Shown piece by piece: positions 51,705-61,389 of a DNA stretch of 64,000 bases. Position 1 is the stretch's first letter, and each line of letters opens with the position of its first letter. This stretch comes from Lactiplantibacillus daowaiensis. GTDB lineage: Bacteria > Bacillota > Bacilli > Lactobacillales > Lactobacillaceae. The notes under the pieces were generated by a model. That model worked only from the letters and a program-made list of their open reading frames with translations. It searched no databases and had not been told where the DNA came from. Location of the stretch: the NCBI RefSeq assembly GCF_005405085.1, contig NZ_BJDJ01000001.1:1-64000 (forward strand). The letters are read 5' to 3'. The translations under genes were made by a program, and so were the position numbers.

Positions 51705-52481
51705 TTAATATAACTCAGTCCGCCGATCTGCAAATACCGGCATACTGCCCCGAACCTTGACCACTTGTTGCAGGTCTAAAGTGGCGGTCACGACGGCTGG
51801 TTGGTCAGTCGTTTCAGCTACCACTTGACCAAGTGGATCTAACACCAACGACTGTCCACCAAAGTCATTGTCCGGATCCGCGCCGACTCGATTAACGGCG
51901 ACGACATAAGCTTGGTTTTCGATGGCCCGTGCTTGTAACAAAATCCGCCATTGGGGCAACCGTACCGTTGGCCATTCTGCGGCGACAAAAATGACTTGCG
52001 GGCCTTGCGCGGCTTGTTTACGTAACCATTCCGGAAAACGGATATCATAACAAATTACACCCATTGCCGACACACCATCTAGTTGGAAGACATTTTCAGT
52101 CTGACCGGCCGTGATATATTGGTCTTCACGCATCAACCCAAAGCGGTGCACCTTATCGTATTGACGCAACAACTGGCCTTGACGGTCAAAAATCAACATT
52201 TCATTATAGTAGCGTTGCTCGCGAGCCACCGCGACCGAACCCCCTACCAAGTTCACATGATACTGTTGTGCCAAGTCACTTAAGAAGCGCTTGGTGCGCG
52301 CACCATCAGTATCCGCTAACTGGGCTAAATCAGTTAACGCATAGCCGGTGTTCCACATTTCTGGTAATACCACGACTTCAGCACCTTGGGCTGCGGCTTG
52401 TTGAACCGCCGCTGCGACCCGTCGATAATTTTCATCGGGATCGCCAAACTTAATATCGATCTGTGCTAACGCAACTTGCAT
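51705..52481 (-). CDS. Carbon-nitrogen hydrolase (nitrilase superfamily)
   Basis: Nitrilase-fold amidase, likely acting on an omega-amide or a similar small amide. The catalytic triad is visible: Glu41 in VVLPEMWNTGY, Lys110 in DKVHRFG and Cys144 in VICYDIRFPEW. 258 residues. RBS GGTGG before the ATG. Monocistronic between the T-box leader and the divergent HelD gene. The YafV/Nit2-like type removes damaged metabolites in some organisms, but the substrate is not proven here. Confidence 0.93.
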   Translation of the reverse strand: MQVALAQIDIKFGDPDENYRRVAAAVQQAAAQGAEVVVLPEMWNTGYALTDLAQLADTDGARTKRFLSDLAQQYHVNLVGGSVAVAREQRYYNEMLIFDRQGQLLRQYDKVHRFGLMREDQYITAGQTENVFQLDGVSAMGVICYDIRFPEWLRKQAAQGPQVIFVAAEWPTVRLPQWRILLQARAIENQAYVVAVNRVGADPDNDFGGQSLVLDPLGQVVAETTDQPAVVTATLDLQQVVKVRGSMPVFADRRTELY

Positions 52482-52652
52482 CTTGCCACCAACTTTTCTA
52501 TTAGAATTATTAAAATTATCTTAGAATAAAGTGGCAGTAGTTGCAAGTCATGCTTTTCATTAAATCGCAACCGCTTTGATTGACACGCCACCAAAATCCG
52601 CCTAGAATTGTTCAAGCAATTTATAGGAATTTAAAGACTGGAGGCCGTTCGT

Positions 52653-54962
52653 TTGCCAACACCAAATCAAGCACAACAACAAGAACAACAACGCGTCGAC
52701 ACTGTTATTAAACAAGTTAAGGCCCGCGCAAAACAAACAGATCAGTTACTCGATAAAGCACATCGCGAAACCGATGTGATCCAAAAGAACTATGGCGATA
52801 ACAACTCCGTCAACACTTTTGAAGTCGATGACCGCATCGAAACTAACGCCGAACTACAACAACAAAAACAAATGGTTGAACGGGCCGTAGAATCTGAATC
52901 CATCTTGACCCGCCAAGTTGGGGTCTTAAAAGATCTCAGTAACTCCCCCTACTTTGGCCGGATCGATATTCAAGATAGCCCGGACGAAGATGCCGAACAG
53001 CTCTACATCGGGACGGCATCTTTTGTCGATGAACACCAAAACTTCTTAGTCTACGACTGGCGGGCCCCAATCTCATCGGTCTACTACAATGGGACGCTGG
53101 GAGAAGTCCAATACCAAACCCCAGCTGGTCAGCAGACAACAGAACTAACTAAAAAACGGCAATTCCAAATCGACCATGGGCAAATCAAAAACATGTTCGA
53201 CACGAATGAGACCGTCGGCGATGAAATTTTACAAGCCGTACTCGGCGAACAAAACGATGCCTACATGCAAAACATCGTCGCCACAATTCAAAAAGAACAA
53301 AATGACATTATTCGCGATACTTACAGTGATTTGCTTGTCGTTCAGGGGGTGGCCGGTTCGGGCAAGACTTCCGCTATCTTACAGCGGATCGCTTTTCTGC
53401 TTTACCATTCACGGGCATCCTTAGAAGCTGATCAAATGGTCCTCTTCTCACCAAACCGATTATTTAGTCACTATATTTCAGACGTGCTCCCTAGTTTGGG
53501 TGAACGGAACATGCGCCAAGTGACTTTAGCGGAATTTTTAAGTGCCCGCTTCCAAGGGTTGAGCGTCCAAAGCTTATTTGACCGTTATGAAGTCGATCAA
53601 CAAGCTGATGCCACAAATGCCGCAGTTCGTGACTTCCAAGAAAGTGCGGCTTTCATGACTCAAGTTGACCGTTATTGTCACCAGTTGCCAGCTAATGCCT
53701 TGCGCTTTACAGATATTGTCTTTAATGGCGACGTCTTCTTCACTCGCGCTGAAATCACGGCAATTGCCGCTAGTTTGCCGGCGGCGATGCAACCGGCTGA
53801 CCGATTCTTAGCCATCAAGAACACGTTGATCAAACGCTTAAAACGGCGCATCGACCAAGAAGCCCAAGCGGATTGGGTCAATGAACAGATCGACCAAATG
53901 TCTGATGAAACGTATCATGACTTACTCGGTGACAAACGCCGCGGTGACTTCCAATCATTAGATGATGAAGTGTTCTATATTGGCAAGCAAATCGTGACCA
54001 AGCGCCTCCGCCAAGTTTATGATGCCATCTATAATGGTTACTTCTTAGACACGTATGAACAATATAATGACTTTTTAGGCCAAATCGACCGGCCTGAAAC
54101 GATTGCACCAGCGACTTGGCGGCAACGTTGCCAACAATTCCAAGCCGGCATCGAATATCACCGGATTGCCTTGATCGACTGCGCGCCGCTGTTATTGCTG
54201 CGAGATATTTTAACTGGCAGTGGTGAAAATCGCCGGATGCAATATATTTTCGTCGATGAGATGCAAGACTATTCGTTAGCGCAATTGCTCTATATTAAGC
54301 ATGCCTTTCCATTAGCCAAATTCACCTTGCTTGGTGATAGTGAACAAGCCTTGTTCAAAGACATCGAAGCCCCACGACAACTTTTAGAACGGCTGCGTGA
54401 TGCCTTTAACGTGCGTCGCGCTAACCTAATCACATTAAGTAAAAGCTATCGTTCGACCATGCAGATCACCAACTTTGCGAAGGCTTTATTGCCAGATGGC
54501 GACCAGATTCAAGCCTTTACGCGTGAAGGTGACTTGCCAAAAGTGATGATTCGCTATGGCGAAGATAATGCTCAGCAAGGCCTATTGACTGAAGTGAACC
54601 GGCTACTAACGACAACGTCGACCGTAGCGGTTTTGACCCGGAACTTAGCTGAAAGTAAACACGTTTATCAGTTCTTAAAACACCATACCGTGACGACTTT
54701 AATGGCCGATAGTGACCGCACGATGCCTCAAGGGGTGATCGTGTTACCAATCTACTTAGCCAAAGGGTTGGAATTTGACGCCGTCATCGCTTATGATATC
54801 TCGGCGACTAACTATCCGGATGAACAGTCAGTCGGCTTGTTATATACGATTGCTTCGCGAGCGATGCACCACTTAACGTTACTCAGTATCGGTGACGTTT
54901 CGCCACTGATCGCCAAGTTAGATCCAACTTTATTTACGATTGAACATCAAGTGCGGGTTTAA
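52653..54962 (+). CDS. helD: HelD-like RNA polymerase-recycling helicase (UvrD/Rep superfamily 1)
   Basis: HelD-type SF1 ATPase that releases stalled RNA polymerase from DNA or RNA. Residues 1-100 include a long coiled coil (AQQQEQQRVDTVIKQVKARA and on) for polymerase contact. YDWRAPISSVYY at 134-145 is the HelD signature. Walker A GVAGSGKT is at 232-239; FVDEMQDYS is Walker B, LGDSEQALF motif III and SKSYRST motif IV. 769 residues. TTG start at 52653 follows GGAGG. In Bacillus, HelD works with the delta subunit, here encoded at 20287-20904. Confidence 0.93.
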   Translation: MPTPNQAQQQEQQRVDTVIKQVKARAKQTDQLLDKAHRETDVIQKNYGDNNSVNTFEVDDRIETNAELQQQKQMVERAVESESILTRQVGVLKDLSNSPYFGRIDIQDSPDEDAEQLYIGTASFVDEHQNFLVYDWRAPISSVYYNGTLGEVQYQTPAGQQTTELTKKRQFQIDHGQIKNMFDTNETVGDEILQAVLGEQNDAYMQNIVATIQKEQNDIIRDTYSDLLVVQGVAGSGKTSAILQRIAFLLYHSRASLEADQMVLFSPNRLFSHYISDVLPSLGERNMRQVTLAEFLSARFQGLSVQSLFDRYEVDQQADATNAAVRDFQESAAFMTQVDRYCHQLPANALRFTDIVFNGDVFFTRAEITAIAASLPAAMQPADRFLAIKNTLIKRLKRRIDQEAQADWVNEQIDQMSDETYHDLLGDKRRGDFQSLDDEVFYIGKQIVTKRLRQVYDAIYNGYFLDTYEQYNDFLGQIDRPETIAPATWRQRCQQFQAGIEYHRIALIDCAPLLLLRDILTGSGENRRMQYIFVDEMQDYSLAQLLYIKHAFPLAKFTLLGDSEQALFKDIEAPRQLLERLRDAFNVRRANLITLSKSYRSTMQITNFAKALLPDGDQIQAFTREGDLPKVMIRYGEDNAQQGLLTEVNRLLTTTSTVAVLTRNLAESKHVYQFLKHHTVTTLMADSDRTMPQGVIVLPIYLAKGLEFDAVIAYDISATNYPDEQSVGLLYTIASRAMHHLTLLSIGDVSPLIAKLDPTLFTIEHQVRV

Positions 54963-54970
54963 AGACCTGT

Positions 54971-55009
54971 AAAAAGCCGCTCCCAATCAATTCTTGGGAA
55001 CGGCTTTTT
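54971..55009 (+). terminator. Terminator of helD
   Basis: AAAAAGCCGcTCCCAA / TTGGGAaCGGCTTTTT hairpin, nine bases after the helD stop. It also faces the minus-strand gene at 55023. Confidence 0.88.
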
Positions 55010-55022
55010 GCGTCGTGCGACC

Positions 55023-55280
55023 TCATTTATTCGATTTTCTGGCCATTAAAATCAAAAATAACACGATCATCATAAAGAAAACGAATAGTTCCGTTAATGC
55101 GATTAAAGCGAAACGAACGCCGAACGAGATATTAACCAGGCAAATCACAATTAACACAGCGCCATACTTCTGAATAAACTGCATGATTCTACTATCCGCA
55201 TGGCGCTTTCTAAGATAGAAAATCCCACCAATCACCATCATGTAACTAATCACATATATTAATACTGGTAAGTTATGCAT
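55023..55280 (-). CDS. Small membrane protein, 85 aa, unknown function
   Basis: Two or three hydrophobic segments at about 4-23, 37-52 and 56-78, ending with a basic MARKSNK tail. The ATG at 55280 is chosen since GAGG lies six bases ahead; an earlier reading would add 16 residues. No family recognised. Monocistronic; its stop sits beside the helD terminator, which may end its transcript too. Confidence 0.7.
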   Translation of the reverse strand: MHNLPVLIYVISYMMVIGGIFYLRKRHADSRIMQFIQKYGAVLIVICLVNISFGVRFALIALTELFVFFMMIVLFLILMARKSNK

Positions 55281-55632
55281 TGTAGACCTCATTTCCAAAC
55301 CATCAGTAAATTCAAGCAGTGCCGTCACTGCTCACCAGCAATCCAGGCTTAGCCTAACATCTGAGTGAGGCGTTAGTCTTCACTTTCATGTAAATTTACC
55401 GTCAATTTTCAAGTAACTGTAACGGTTACGTTTAGGCCGATTATCGTAATGCTTGATTTATCAGTAATTGCTATTCACGAAATGTAACTTACCAAAAAAG
55501 TGGTGTTAATCGTCATCAACTGACAATTAACACCACTTGCTATGCGGGGCTGCAATCCCCTTGCGTCATCGTTGCTAAATTATGTGTGACGGTTGCCCGC
55601 CAGAAAGACCACCAATGCTATGTCCGCCAGCT
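55281..55632. other. Intergenic region between the small membrane protein and the antiporter gene
   Basis: No gene is supported. It contains the palindrome AGCAGTGCCGTCACTGCT (55315-55332) close upstream of the small gene and the antiporter terminator (55494-55538). No clear promoter was resolved. Confidence 0.4.
55494..55538 (-). terminator. Terminator of the cation antiporter gene
   Basis: AAGTGGTGTTAAT / ATTAACACCACTT minus-strand hairpin with a T run, about 95 bases after the antiporter stop. Confidence 0.8.
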
Positions 55633-56808
55633 TTAAGCTGACTTATCACTGACCACTAATTTGGGTGCCCGATGAATCGCGTCTTTTAAAACAAACGGCG
55701 CAATCATCGTGACCAAAATAATGACTAAAATAATATCGGAATAATAATCGCTCGACAACAAATGGGCTGAAAACCCGATTTGTGCTGTAATCAAGGCCAT
55801 TTCACCACGAGAAATCATCCCCGCGCCCACTAAATAGTTACTATGGCCACTAAACCCATTCAAACGCGCGCCTAAGCCGCACCCAACTAACTTGGTGAAC
55901 ACGCCTAGGACCGTCATAACTACGATAAATGGTAATGACTGCCAGAAGCCTTCAAAAGTCATGTTTAAGCCCACGCTGACAAAAAACAAGGGGATAAACA
56001 TCGTATAGCCGACGGGTTCGATACTGACATCGACCACCTTTTGATAATCTGTCTGAGCAACTGCAACGCCGGCGAAAAAGGCACCAATTGCCCCACTTAA
56101 ACCAACGAGGTCAGCTAACCAGGCCATCGCTAAGCAAATAATAATGGCCATGATCGTCGGACTGGCGGCCATCAACAAGTGGTCACTTAATTGCATCAAT
56201 ACTGGTGCCAACCATTTAACGACCACAAAGACGCTACCGAAAAAGGCCACCTGTTCCAATAACACGATGCCCAGATTCGTTTGCGTGACACCACTCGTTT
56301 GTCCCATCATCGAAATCATGATACTGAGTAAGATCACACCAATAATGTCGTCGGCGACTGCGGCACCTAGAATCGTGGCCCCCTCTTTGGTATCTAGGGC
56401 CTTGAATTCCTTTAATACTTCCACGGAAATCGAAACGGACGTTGCCGAGAAGATCACGCCAATGAACAACGCTTCAAACCAACTGAATTGAAACAAGCGA
56501 CTCGCAATGCCCATGACAACGACCGGAAAGATCACCCCAATAATCGCCACGATAATTGCGGGGCGTAAATACTTACGCAACAGCGCTAAATTACTTTCCA
56601 AGCCACCAATAAACATCAAGACGACCACGCCAATATCTGAAAACGTCTGGACGAGATGGGTCAATTGCACGACATTTAAAATGGCTGGCCCTAAGACGAC
56701 CCCCACTAAAATCTCCCCGATAACTGCGGGAATCCCTAAACGGTGCGCAAAGTGGCCCGCTAAAGTCGTTGCTAAAATCAAAATACATAATGTGCCTAAA
56801 AAACTCAA
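55633..56808 (-). CDS. CPA2-family Na+/H+ or K+/H+ antiporter
   Basis: Membrane antiporter of the NapA/KefB-like group. About 12 or 13 helices in 391 residues with no C-terminal TrkA domain. The paired aspartates Asp153-Asp154 in AVADDIIGVILL belong to the ion-binding site of electrogenic Na+/H+ exchangers. Other marks are AHRLGIPAVIGEILVGVVLGP and GAFFAGVAVAQ. Start TTG at 56808 with GGAGGG six bases away. It is 50 bases downstream of brnQ, which leaves cotranscription possible. Confidence 0.93.
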   Translation of the reverse strand: MSFLGTLCILILATTLAGHFAHRLGIPAVIGEILVGVVLGPAILNVVQLTHLVQTFSDIGVVVLMFIGGLESNLALLRKYLRPAIIVAIIGVIFPVVVMGIASRLFQFSWFEALFIGVIFSATSVSISVEVLKEFKALDTKEGATILGAAVADDIIGVILLSIMISMMGQTSGVTQTNLGIVLLEQVAFFGSVFVVVKWLAPVLMQLSDHLLMAASPTIMAIIICLAMAWLADLVGLSGAIGAFFAGVAVAQTDYQKVVDVSIEPVGYTMFIPLFFVSVGLNMTFEGFWQSLPFIVVMTVLGVFTKLVGCGLGARLNGFSGHSNYLVGAGMISRGEMALITAQIGFSAHLLSSDYYSDIILVIILVTMIAPFVLKDAIHRAPKLVVSDKSA

Positions 56809-56858
56809 CCGGGGCCCTCCTTAAACAACTTGTTCTTTCCATCATACACCTTTTAAGT

Positions 56859-58229
56859 TTAATTGAGGTCTAAGCTTCTAGCCGCCCACCAACGCCGAAT
56901 GCCATACCAGCCTAAGCCAATCGCCAAGCCAAGCATCGCGGGTACCACCCAGTCGAGCCCTAATTTAGCTAACGGCAACGTCTTACTGTCCCAAGCCAAT
57001 AACGCTTGCACCCAGCTATGTTGGGTAATGATAGTTGGTGCTGAACGTAACGCATCCAAAGCGGCCGGAATTAGCGTCAAGCCTGTCGTCCACCGATAAA
57101 CGGCGGCATCGCGTTGAAACAAGGGTGACGCAATCGACAAGATGATCAACGTGATTGCCAGTGGATATAAGAACATGAGCATTGGCGTTGACCAAGCAAT
57201 GATCGCATCTAACCCAATATTGGCGATTAAAAATGAGGCGCCACAAGATAGCCGATTCCAGGCCCGATAACTAATTTTAGGAAACTTCGCGTGCAAGGCT
57301 TCTGAAAATGATGACGCTAAGCCTACCGCCGTCGTTAAACAAGTGAGCGTCGCCATGATGGCTAAAATAATTTCCCCCGGAACGCCTAAGAATGCTTTGG
57401 CGATTTGTGAAAACGCAATGCCACCATCGGTTGATAGCTTAAAGCGCGTCAATGACGTCGCCCCTAACCAGATCAAGCCCAGATAAATCGCCGCTTCAAG
57501 CAGAATACTCAACAAGCTTGATTTTGCAGCGGTTTTGGCAATGGCGGTGGCTTCATGCTGGCCTAAACTTTTAATCGTCGTTACAACCGCAATCCCAAAG
57601 AGTAAGGCCGCTAAGGCATCCATCGTGTTATATCCTTGCAAAAAGCCATTTAAAAAGGCCCCTTGTTGATACGCACTAGTAACGGCCGTCGTATGCGCCG
57701 CCCCTAATGGCCGCGTAAAGGCGATCCCGAAAATAATCGCTAATAAAATCAAAAATGCCGGATTGAGCAACTTACCGATCGTATCGATAATCTGCGTTGG
57801 GCGCCGCGACGCCCAATACGTTAGGCTGAAAAAGAGCAGGGAATAAATCAGCAAAGCCCACGGTGCTTGACTCGTACTGACATGACTGGCAATCCCAATT
57901 TGAAATGGGGTGGTCGCCGTCCGTGGTGTGGCAAACAACGGGCCAAGTGTGGCACACGTTAAAATCATAAAAGCCGTGGCATAGCGTTTACCGATGGGCC
58001 GGGCTAACTCATAAATCCCATTGCTGCGCGTCACGCTGATGGCGATAATCCCTAATAAAGGCAACAAGGTCCCCGTCAGTAAGAACCCCCCACCAGCGGT
58101 TAACCAGTGGGCCCCCGCCAATTGGCCTAAATGAATCGGGAAGATTAAATTGCCGGCACCAAAGAACATGCCGAACAACATTGAACCGATAATGAGATAG
58201 TGTTTGAAAGATAATTTGTTCGTTTGCAT
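56859..58229 (-). CDS. brnQ: Branched-chain amino acid:cation symporter BrnQ
   Basis: LIV symporter importing Leu, Ile and Val with Na+ or H+. About 12 membrane helices in 456 residues. The signature MLFGMFFGAGNLIFPI is at about 17-32, and TLCLATPR-like GPLFATPRTATTPFQIG follows near 96-112. RBS GGAGG before the ATG at 58229. It is preceded by a T-box leader, so uncharged branched-chain tRNA should switch it on. The antiporter gene follows. Confidence 0.96.
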   Translation of the reverse strand: MQTNKLSFKHYLIIGSMLFGMFFGAGNLIFPIHLGQLAGAHWLTAGGGFLLTGTLLPLLGIIAISVTRSNGIYELARPIGKRYATAFMILTCATLGPLFATPRTATTPFQIGIASHVSTSQAPWALLIYSLLFFSLTYWASRRPTQIIDTIGKLLNPAFLILLAIIFGIAFTRPLGAAHTTAVTSAYQQGAFLNGFLQGYNTMDALAALLFGIAVVTTIKSLGQHEATAIAKTAAKSSLLSILLEAAIYLGLIWLGATSLTRFKLSTDGGIAFSQIAKAFLGVPGEIILAIMATLTCLTTAVGLASSFSEALHAKFPKISYRAWNRLSCGASFLIANIGLDAIIAWSTPMLMFLYPLAITLIILSIASPLFQRDAAVYRWTTGLTLIPAALDALRSAPTIITQHSWVQALLAWDSKTLPLAKLGLDWVVPAMLGLAIGLGWYGIRRWWAARSLDLN

Positions 58230-58346
58230 AAGCTTAACCTCCGTTTAGTCGTTAGTGACGTCCAGCATGGGGCCCACGACACTCGACTTAACCCACCATT
58301 ACTTGTCTTGCTACTCATATCCTTCAACCCCTCTCTTAATCGCAAA

Positions 58347-58612
58347 AAAAACGCGTCCTTTGAAATAACTTCAAAGGACGCGTTTGCGCGGTACCACCTT
58401 AATTCGTGATGGACTCACGTCACATCACCTCATCGCGTACGGCTGCTCAGTCCAAGACTGCAACAACGATACGTTTGCACGATAATGGGTGCCACCAGTT
58501 AACACTCGGTCACCCTCGCATTAACCGTTCTCAGGTTACTTTCACCCCAACGACGCTACTGACGTTTCCAGAATCTGTCAGCTCTCTGTAAGTGGCGTTG
58601 CGGTTACTCTCC
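58347..58612 (-). promoter_or_regulatory. T-box riboswitch of brnQ
   Basis: Minus-strand leader with core AAGGTGGTACCGCGC (58386-58400), followed by a perfect terminator AAACGCGTCCTTTGAA / TTCAAAGGACGCGTTT (58349-58385) and T run. A Stem I with a GAGAGTA element begins near 58612. The specifier triplet cannot be fixed by eye: GTA in AAAGTAACC is one candidate (Val). The target gene suggests a branched-chain amino acid. Confidence 0.9.
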
Positions 58613-58662
58613 TGATCATCACGATTTAATCTCATTTATTTTTAACATTTGCAATCATAAAC

Positions 58663-59499
58663 TCATTTTTGTAACTTGTCAACTGCCTCGTTAAAAATAA
58701 CTTGCGCAAAGGCGGCCGCAATCCCACCATCATCGTTACTTTTAGTCACGATATCTGCATGTTCGCGTGCTAACCAACTCCCATTGGCCATTGCCACGGC
58801 AGTCCCGGCCACATCAAACATCGACAAATCATTGGCTTCATCACCAATCGCCATGACCGCTGCCGGGGCCAACGCTAAGTGTGCCATTAACGCTTTTAGG
58901 GCCTGTCCCTTACTGACAACGGGATTCAAGACTTCTAAGAAATTTGCGCCCGCCCGAATAACGGCTAGCTCATCGCTAAAGGTTTGGCGTACGATTGGTT
59001 CCAGTTCATCCAAAGCGGCCTTTTCGCCACCAAAGACACCTTTGGTAATCTGAAAGTCCGTGGGCAACTCATCTGGTTGGCGAACCAAGAGCCCGGCGTT
59101 GTTTTCCCAAGCTTGAACGACCGTAATACGATTCACATCATGGTCAGCCGTATAAATCGTACTGTGCGCATCTAACACATTGAAGCTCGCCTGATGGTGC
59201 GTGGCAAACGTTGTCAAACGCCGATATTGGGCATTATCGATTAAATATTGGGCCATCACCTGACCACTGGTCGTCGCAGTGATGGCGCCATTATAAGTAA
59301 TCACATACTGGTCAGCCCCTTTGATCCCGAGTTGGGCTAAATACGGGGCAACACCAGCCAACGGTCGCCCGGAACATAATACGACCTTGACACCTTGGGC
59401 TATGGCGGCTTTAACCGCCGTGATCGTGCTGGTTAAGACTTGGTGCGTTGACGTTAATAACGTATCATCGACATCGATGGCAACTAATTGAATAGACAT
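58663..59499 (-). CDS. Cof-type HAD-superfamily phosphatase
   Basis: Like the HAD enzyme at 23782, but motif I reads DVDDTLL, with Asp in place of the usual Gly; this variant is common. CSGRPL is motif II, SKGQALK motif III, AIGDEANDLSMF motif IV. 278 residues with a type IIb cap. The ATG at 59499 is preferred (the GTG at 59511 touches the ribosome site). Divergent from the AraC gene. Substrate unknown. Confidence 0.92.
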   Translation of the reverse strand: MSIQLVAIDVDDTLLTSTHQVLTSTITAVKAAIAQGVKVVLCSGRPLAGVAPYLAQLGIKGADQYVITYNGAITATTSGQVMAQYLIDNAQYRRLTTFATHHQASFNVLDAHSTIYTADHDVNRITVVQAWENNAGLLVRQPDELPTDFQITKGVFGGEKAALDELEPIVRQTFSDELAVIRAGANFLEVLNPVVSKGQALKALMAHLALAPAAVMAIGDEANDLSMFDVAGTAVAMANGSWLAREHADIVTKSNDDGGIAAAFAQVIFNEAVDKLQK

Positions 59500-59630
59500 C
59501 CTTTTGACCACCCTCTCTAAAAACGGTTACAATTAAGTTTATCAACTAACCAGCCAATTGGTGGTCGATTATTAAAAGCAATCAGGGTCATTTTACATAA
59601 CCCAACATCATGCCAATGAGGTGAAGACAG

Positions 59631-60503
59631 GTGCAAATCCAACATGAAGCAGTCCAAACAATGCCGCGACTGCCATTTAAATATTACGAACATGATCCAC
59701 AGACAACCATCGATGTGGCGCCGCATTGGCACCAAGGTATCGAGCTTAACTACTTAGTCGCTGGCGCTACTTTAAAGTTTGTCACCGATGGGCAAACGGT
59801 GGCTTACCAGCCTGGTGACATTTGGGCCACGAACCGGCGTAGTGTCCACAGTGCCACTGGTGATCCGACCGCTGATTGGGACGAATTTGGGTTGATTATC
59901 GATGATGATTACTTACTCAGCCAATTGCCCGCTAGTGCGCATTGGCAATTGACGCTCAACCAACCAGCGACTACGACTCAACAGCCAGCCAGTTACCAAC
60001 GGATTCGCCAACATCTCCAAGCCATTCATGATTTATTGCATCGCGGGGTCAGCGATAATGTCCGCCTATTAGTCCTCAGTCACTTTTTTCAGCTACTCGT
60101 CGAACTTGATCAACATTTCGCGACGACTCAGCCGCAAACAACGGTCAATCCGAATCAATCACTAACGGATCAGATTATGACAACGATCAATGATCACTAT
60201 GCCGAACCAATCAGTGGTTCAACGTTGGCCGCCCAATATCATGTCTCACTCACCACTTTGAATCAGCAGTTCAATGCGAACTTACAGTTATCCGTTAACC
60301 GCTACTTACGGTTAGTCCGCCTGATGCACGCACGGCGCTTATTGTTAGCCACCGATATGAAAGTCGATTACATCGCCATGCAATGCGGCTTCACAACTGC
60401 TAAGACGCTCAACCGCAACTTTAAAGCTTGGAAAGGTTTAACGCCGACTGATTATCGCCAAGCTTATCAACGCGACCATCAAATTGATACCAGTTGCCTT
60501 TAA
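59631..60503 (+). CDS. AraC-family transcriptional regulator
   Basis: N-terminal cupin-type sensor (residues about 20-85, with APHWHQGIELNYLVAG) followed by two C-terminal helix-turn-helix motifs: ISGSTLAAQYHVSLTTLNQQF near 190-210 and VDYIAMQCGFTTAKTLNRNF near 243-262, ending GLTPTDYRQAY. 290 residues. GTG start at 59631 with GAGG six bases ahead. A CCAATTGG palindrome lies upstream at about 59553. Probably a sugar-responsive activator; the targets may be the HAD-MFS genes next to it, but this is guesswork. Confidence 0.93.
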   Translation: MQIQHEAVQTMPRLPFKYYEHDPQTTIDVAPHWHQGIELNYLVAGATLKFVTDGQTVAYQPGDIWATNRRSVHSATGDPTADWDEFGLIIDDDYLLSQLPASAHWQLTLNQPATTTQQPASYQRIRQHLQAIHDLLHRGVSDNVRLLVLSHFFQLLVELDQHFATTQPQTTVNPNQSLTDQIMTTINDHYAEPISGSTLAAQYHVSLTTLNQQFNANLQLSVNRYLRLVRLMHARRLLLATDMKVDYIAMQCGFTTAKTLNRNFKAWKGLTPTDYRQAYQRDHQIDTSCL

Positions 60504-60542
60504 AAATGACCCCTCTAGTTCAAATAGACATGCTAAACTACG

Positions 60543-60570
60543 CTCAGTGATTAAAAACTGAGTGTTTTTT
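60543..60570 (+). terminator. Weak terminator between the AraC and HAD genes
   Basis: CTCAGT / ACTGAG hairpin with an AT-rich loop followed by TGTTTTTT. The stem is short; partial read-through is likely. Confidence 0.5.
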
Positions 60571-60591
60571 AAATTAAAGGAGTTATGACTG

Positions 60592-61389
60592 ATGATTAAA
60601 TTAATTGCAACCGATATGGACGGCACCTTCTTGCGCCACGATATGACTTATGACGAAACCCGCTTTGCGGCCTTACATGCCCAATTACAACAACAAGGTA
60701 TTCGCTGGGTCGTGGCGAGTGGTAACCAGTATTATCAATTAAAGTCGTTTTTTGAAAAGTATCCCGATACGATTTACGTCGCTGAGAATGGGGCCTACAT
60801 TCGGGACTTGAACCAAACTTATGCCGCCCACACCTTTAATCCCGCCGTAGTCGCCCAAATTTTGCCCAAATTGCAAGCGATTCCAGAATTACAGATCACG
60901 GTTTGTGGCCTCCGTCGGGCTTACGTCTTAACGACCGAAGACCCGGTCCACGTCGCCGATGTCAACCGCTACTACCCCGAACTCGCCGCGGTTGCAAGCT
61001 TCGATCAAATCGATGACCAAATCTTAAAATTCGCCATTACTTGTCCAGTTGATCAAACCGACGCCATCGTGGCCCAATTACGCGACGCTTTAATTGGCCT
61101 CGCCGTCCCGACAAGTAGTGGGCATGGCGATATTGATGTCATTCAACTAGGGACCCATAAAGCGGCTGGCTTACATGAATTAGGTGATATTTTAGGCATT
61201 AGTCTAACTGAAATGTGTGCCTTTGGCGATGGTGGCAACGACCTCGAAATGTTACGCGAAGTTGGTTTGGGCGTGGCGATGCAAAATGCGCAACCTGCCG
61301 TGAAGGCCGTGGCTGACGACCAAACGACCGACAATGAAAATCAAGGTGTCTTGAACTTTATGGCTGACTTTTTGGTTGATCCCCAATGA
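60592..61389 (+). CDS. HAD-superfamily sugar/nucleotide phosphatase (SupH/YwtE type)
   Basis: Motif I DMDGTFL at 8-14, with VASGNQ for motif II. Instead of the Cof-like SRP it shows SGNQYYQLKSFF, typical of the SupH/YbiV group. Motif III Lys lies in THKAAGLHEL, motif IV in AFGDGGNDLEML. 265 residues. AAAGGAG before ATG at nine bases. Its stop overlaps the MFS start by four bases (ATGA), so the two are translationally coupled; an efflux or import partner handling the same sugar-phosphate is one idea. Confidence 0.92.
   Translation: MIKLIATDMDGTFLRHDMTYDETRFAALHAQLQQQGIRWVVASGNQYYQLKSFFEKYPDTIYVAENGAYIRDLNQTYAAHTFNPAVVAQILPKLQAIPELQITVCGLRRAYVLTTEDPVHVADVNRYYPELAAVASFDQIDDQILKFAITCPVDQTDAIVAQLRDALIGLAVPTSSGHGDIDVIQLGTHKAAGLHELGDILGISLTEMCAFGDGGNDLEMLREVGLGVAMQNAQPAVKAVADDQTTDNENQGVLNFMADFLVDPQ

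Noticed and set aside
55315-55332. AGCAGTGCCGTCACTGCT palindrome as an operator or terminator
   Set aside because: It has no T run and no promoter could be placed beside it, so no role is claimed.
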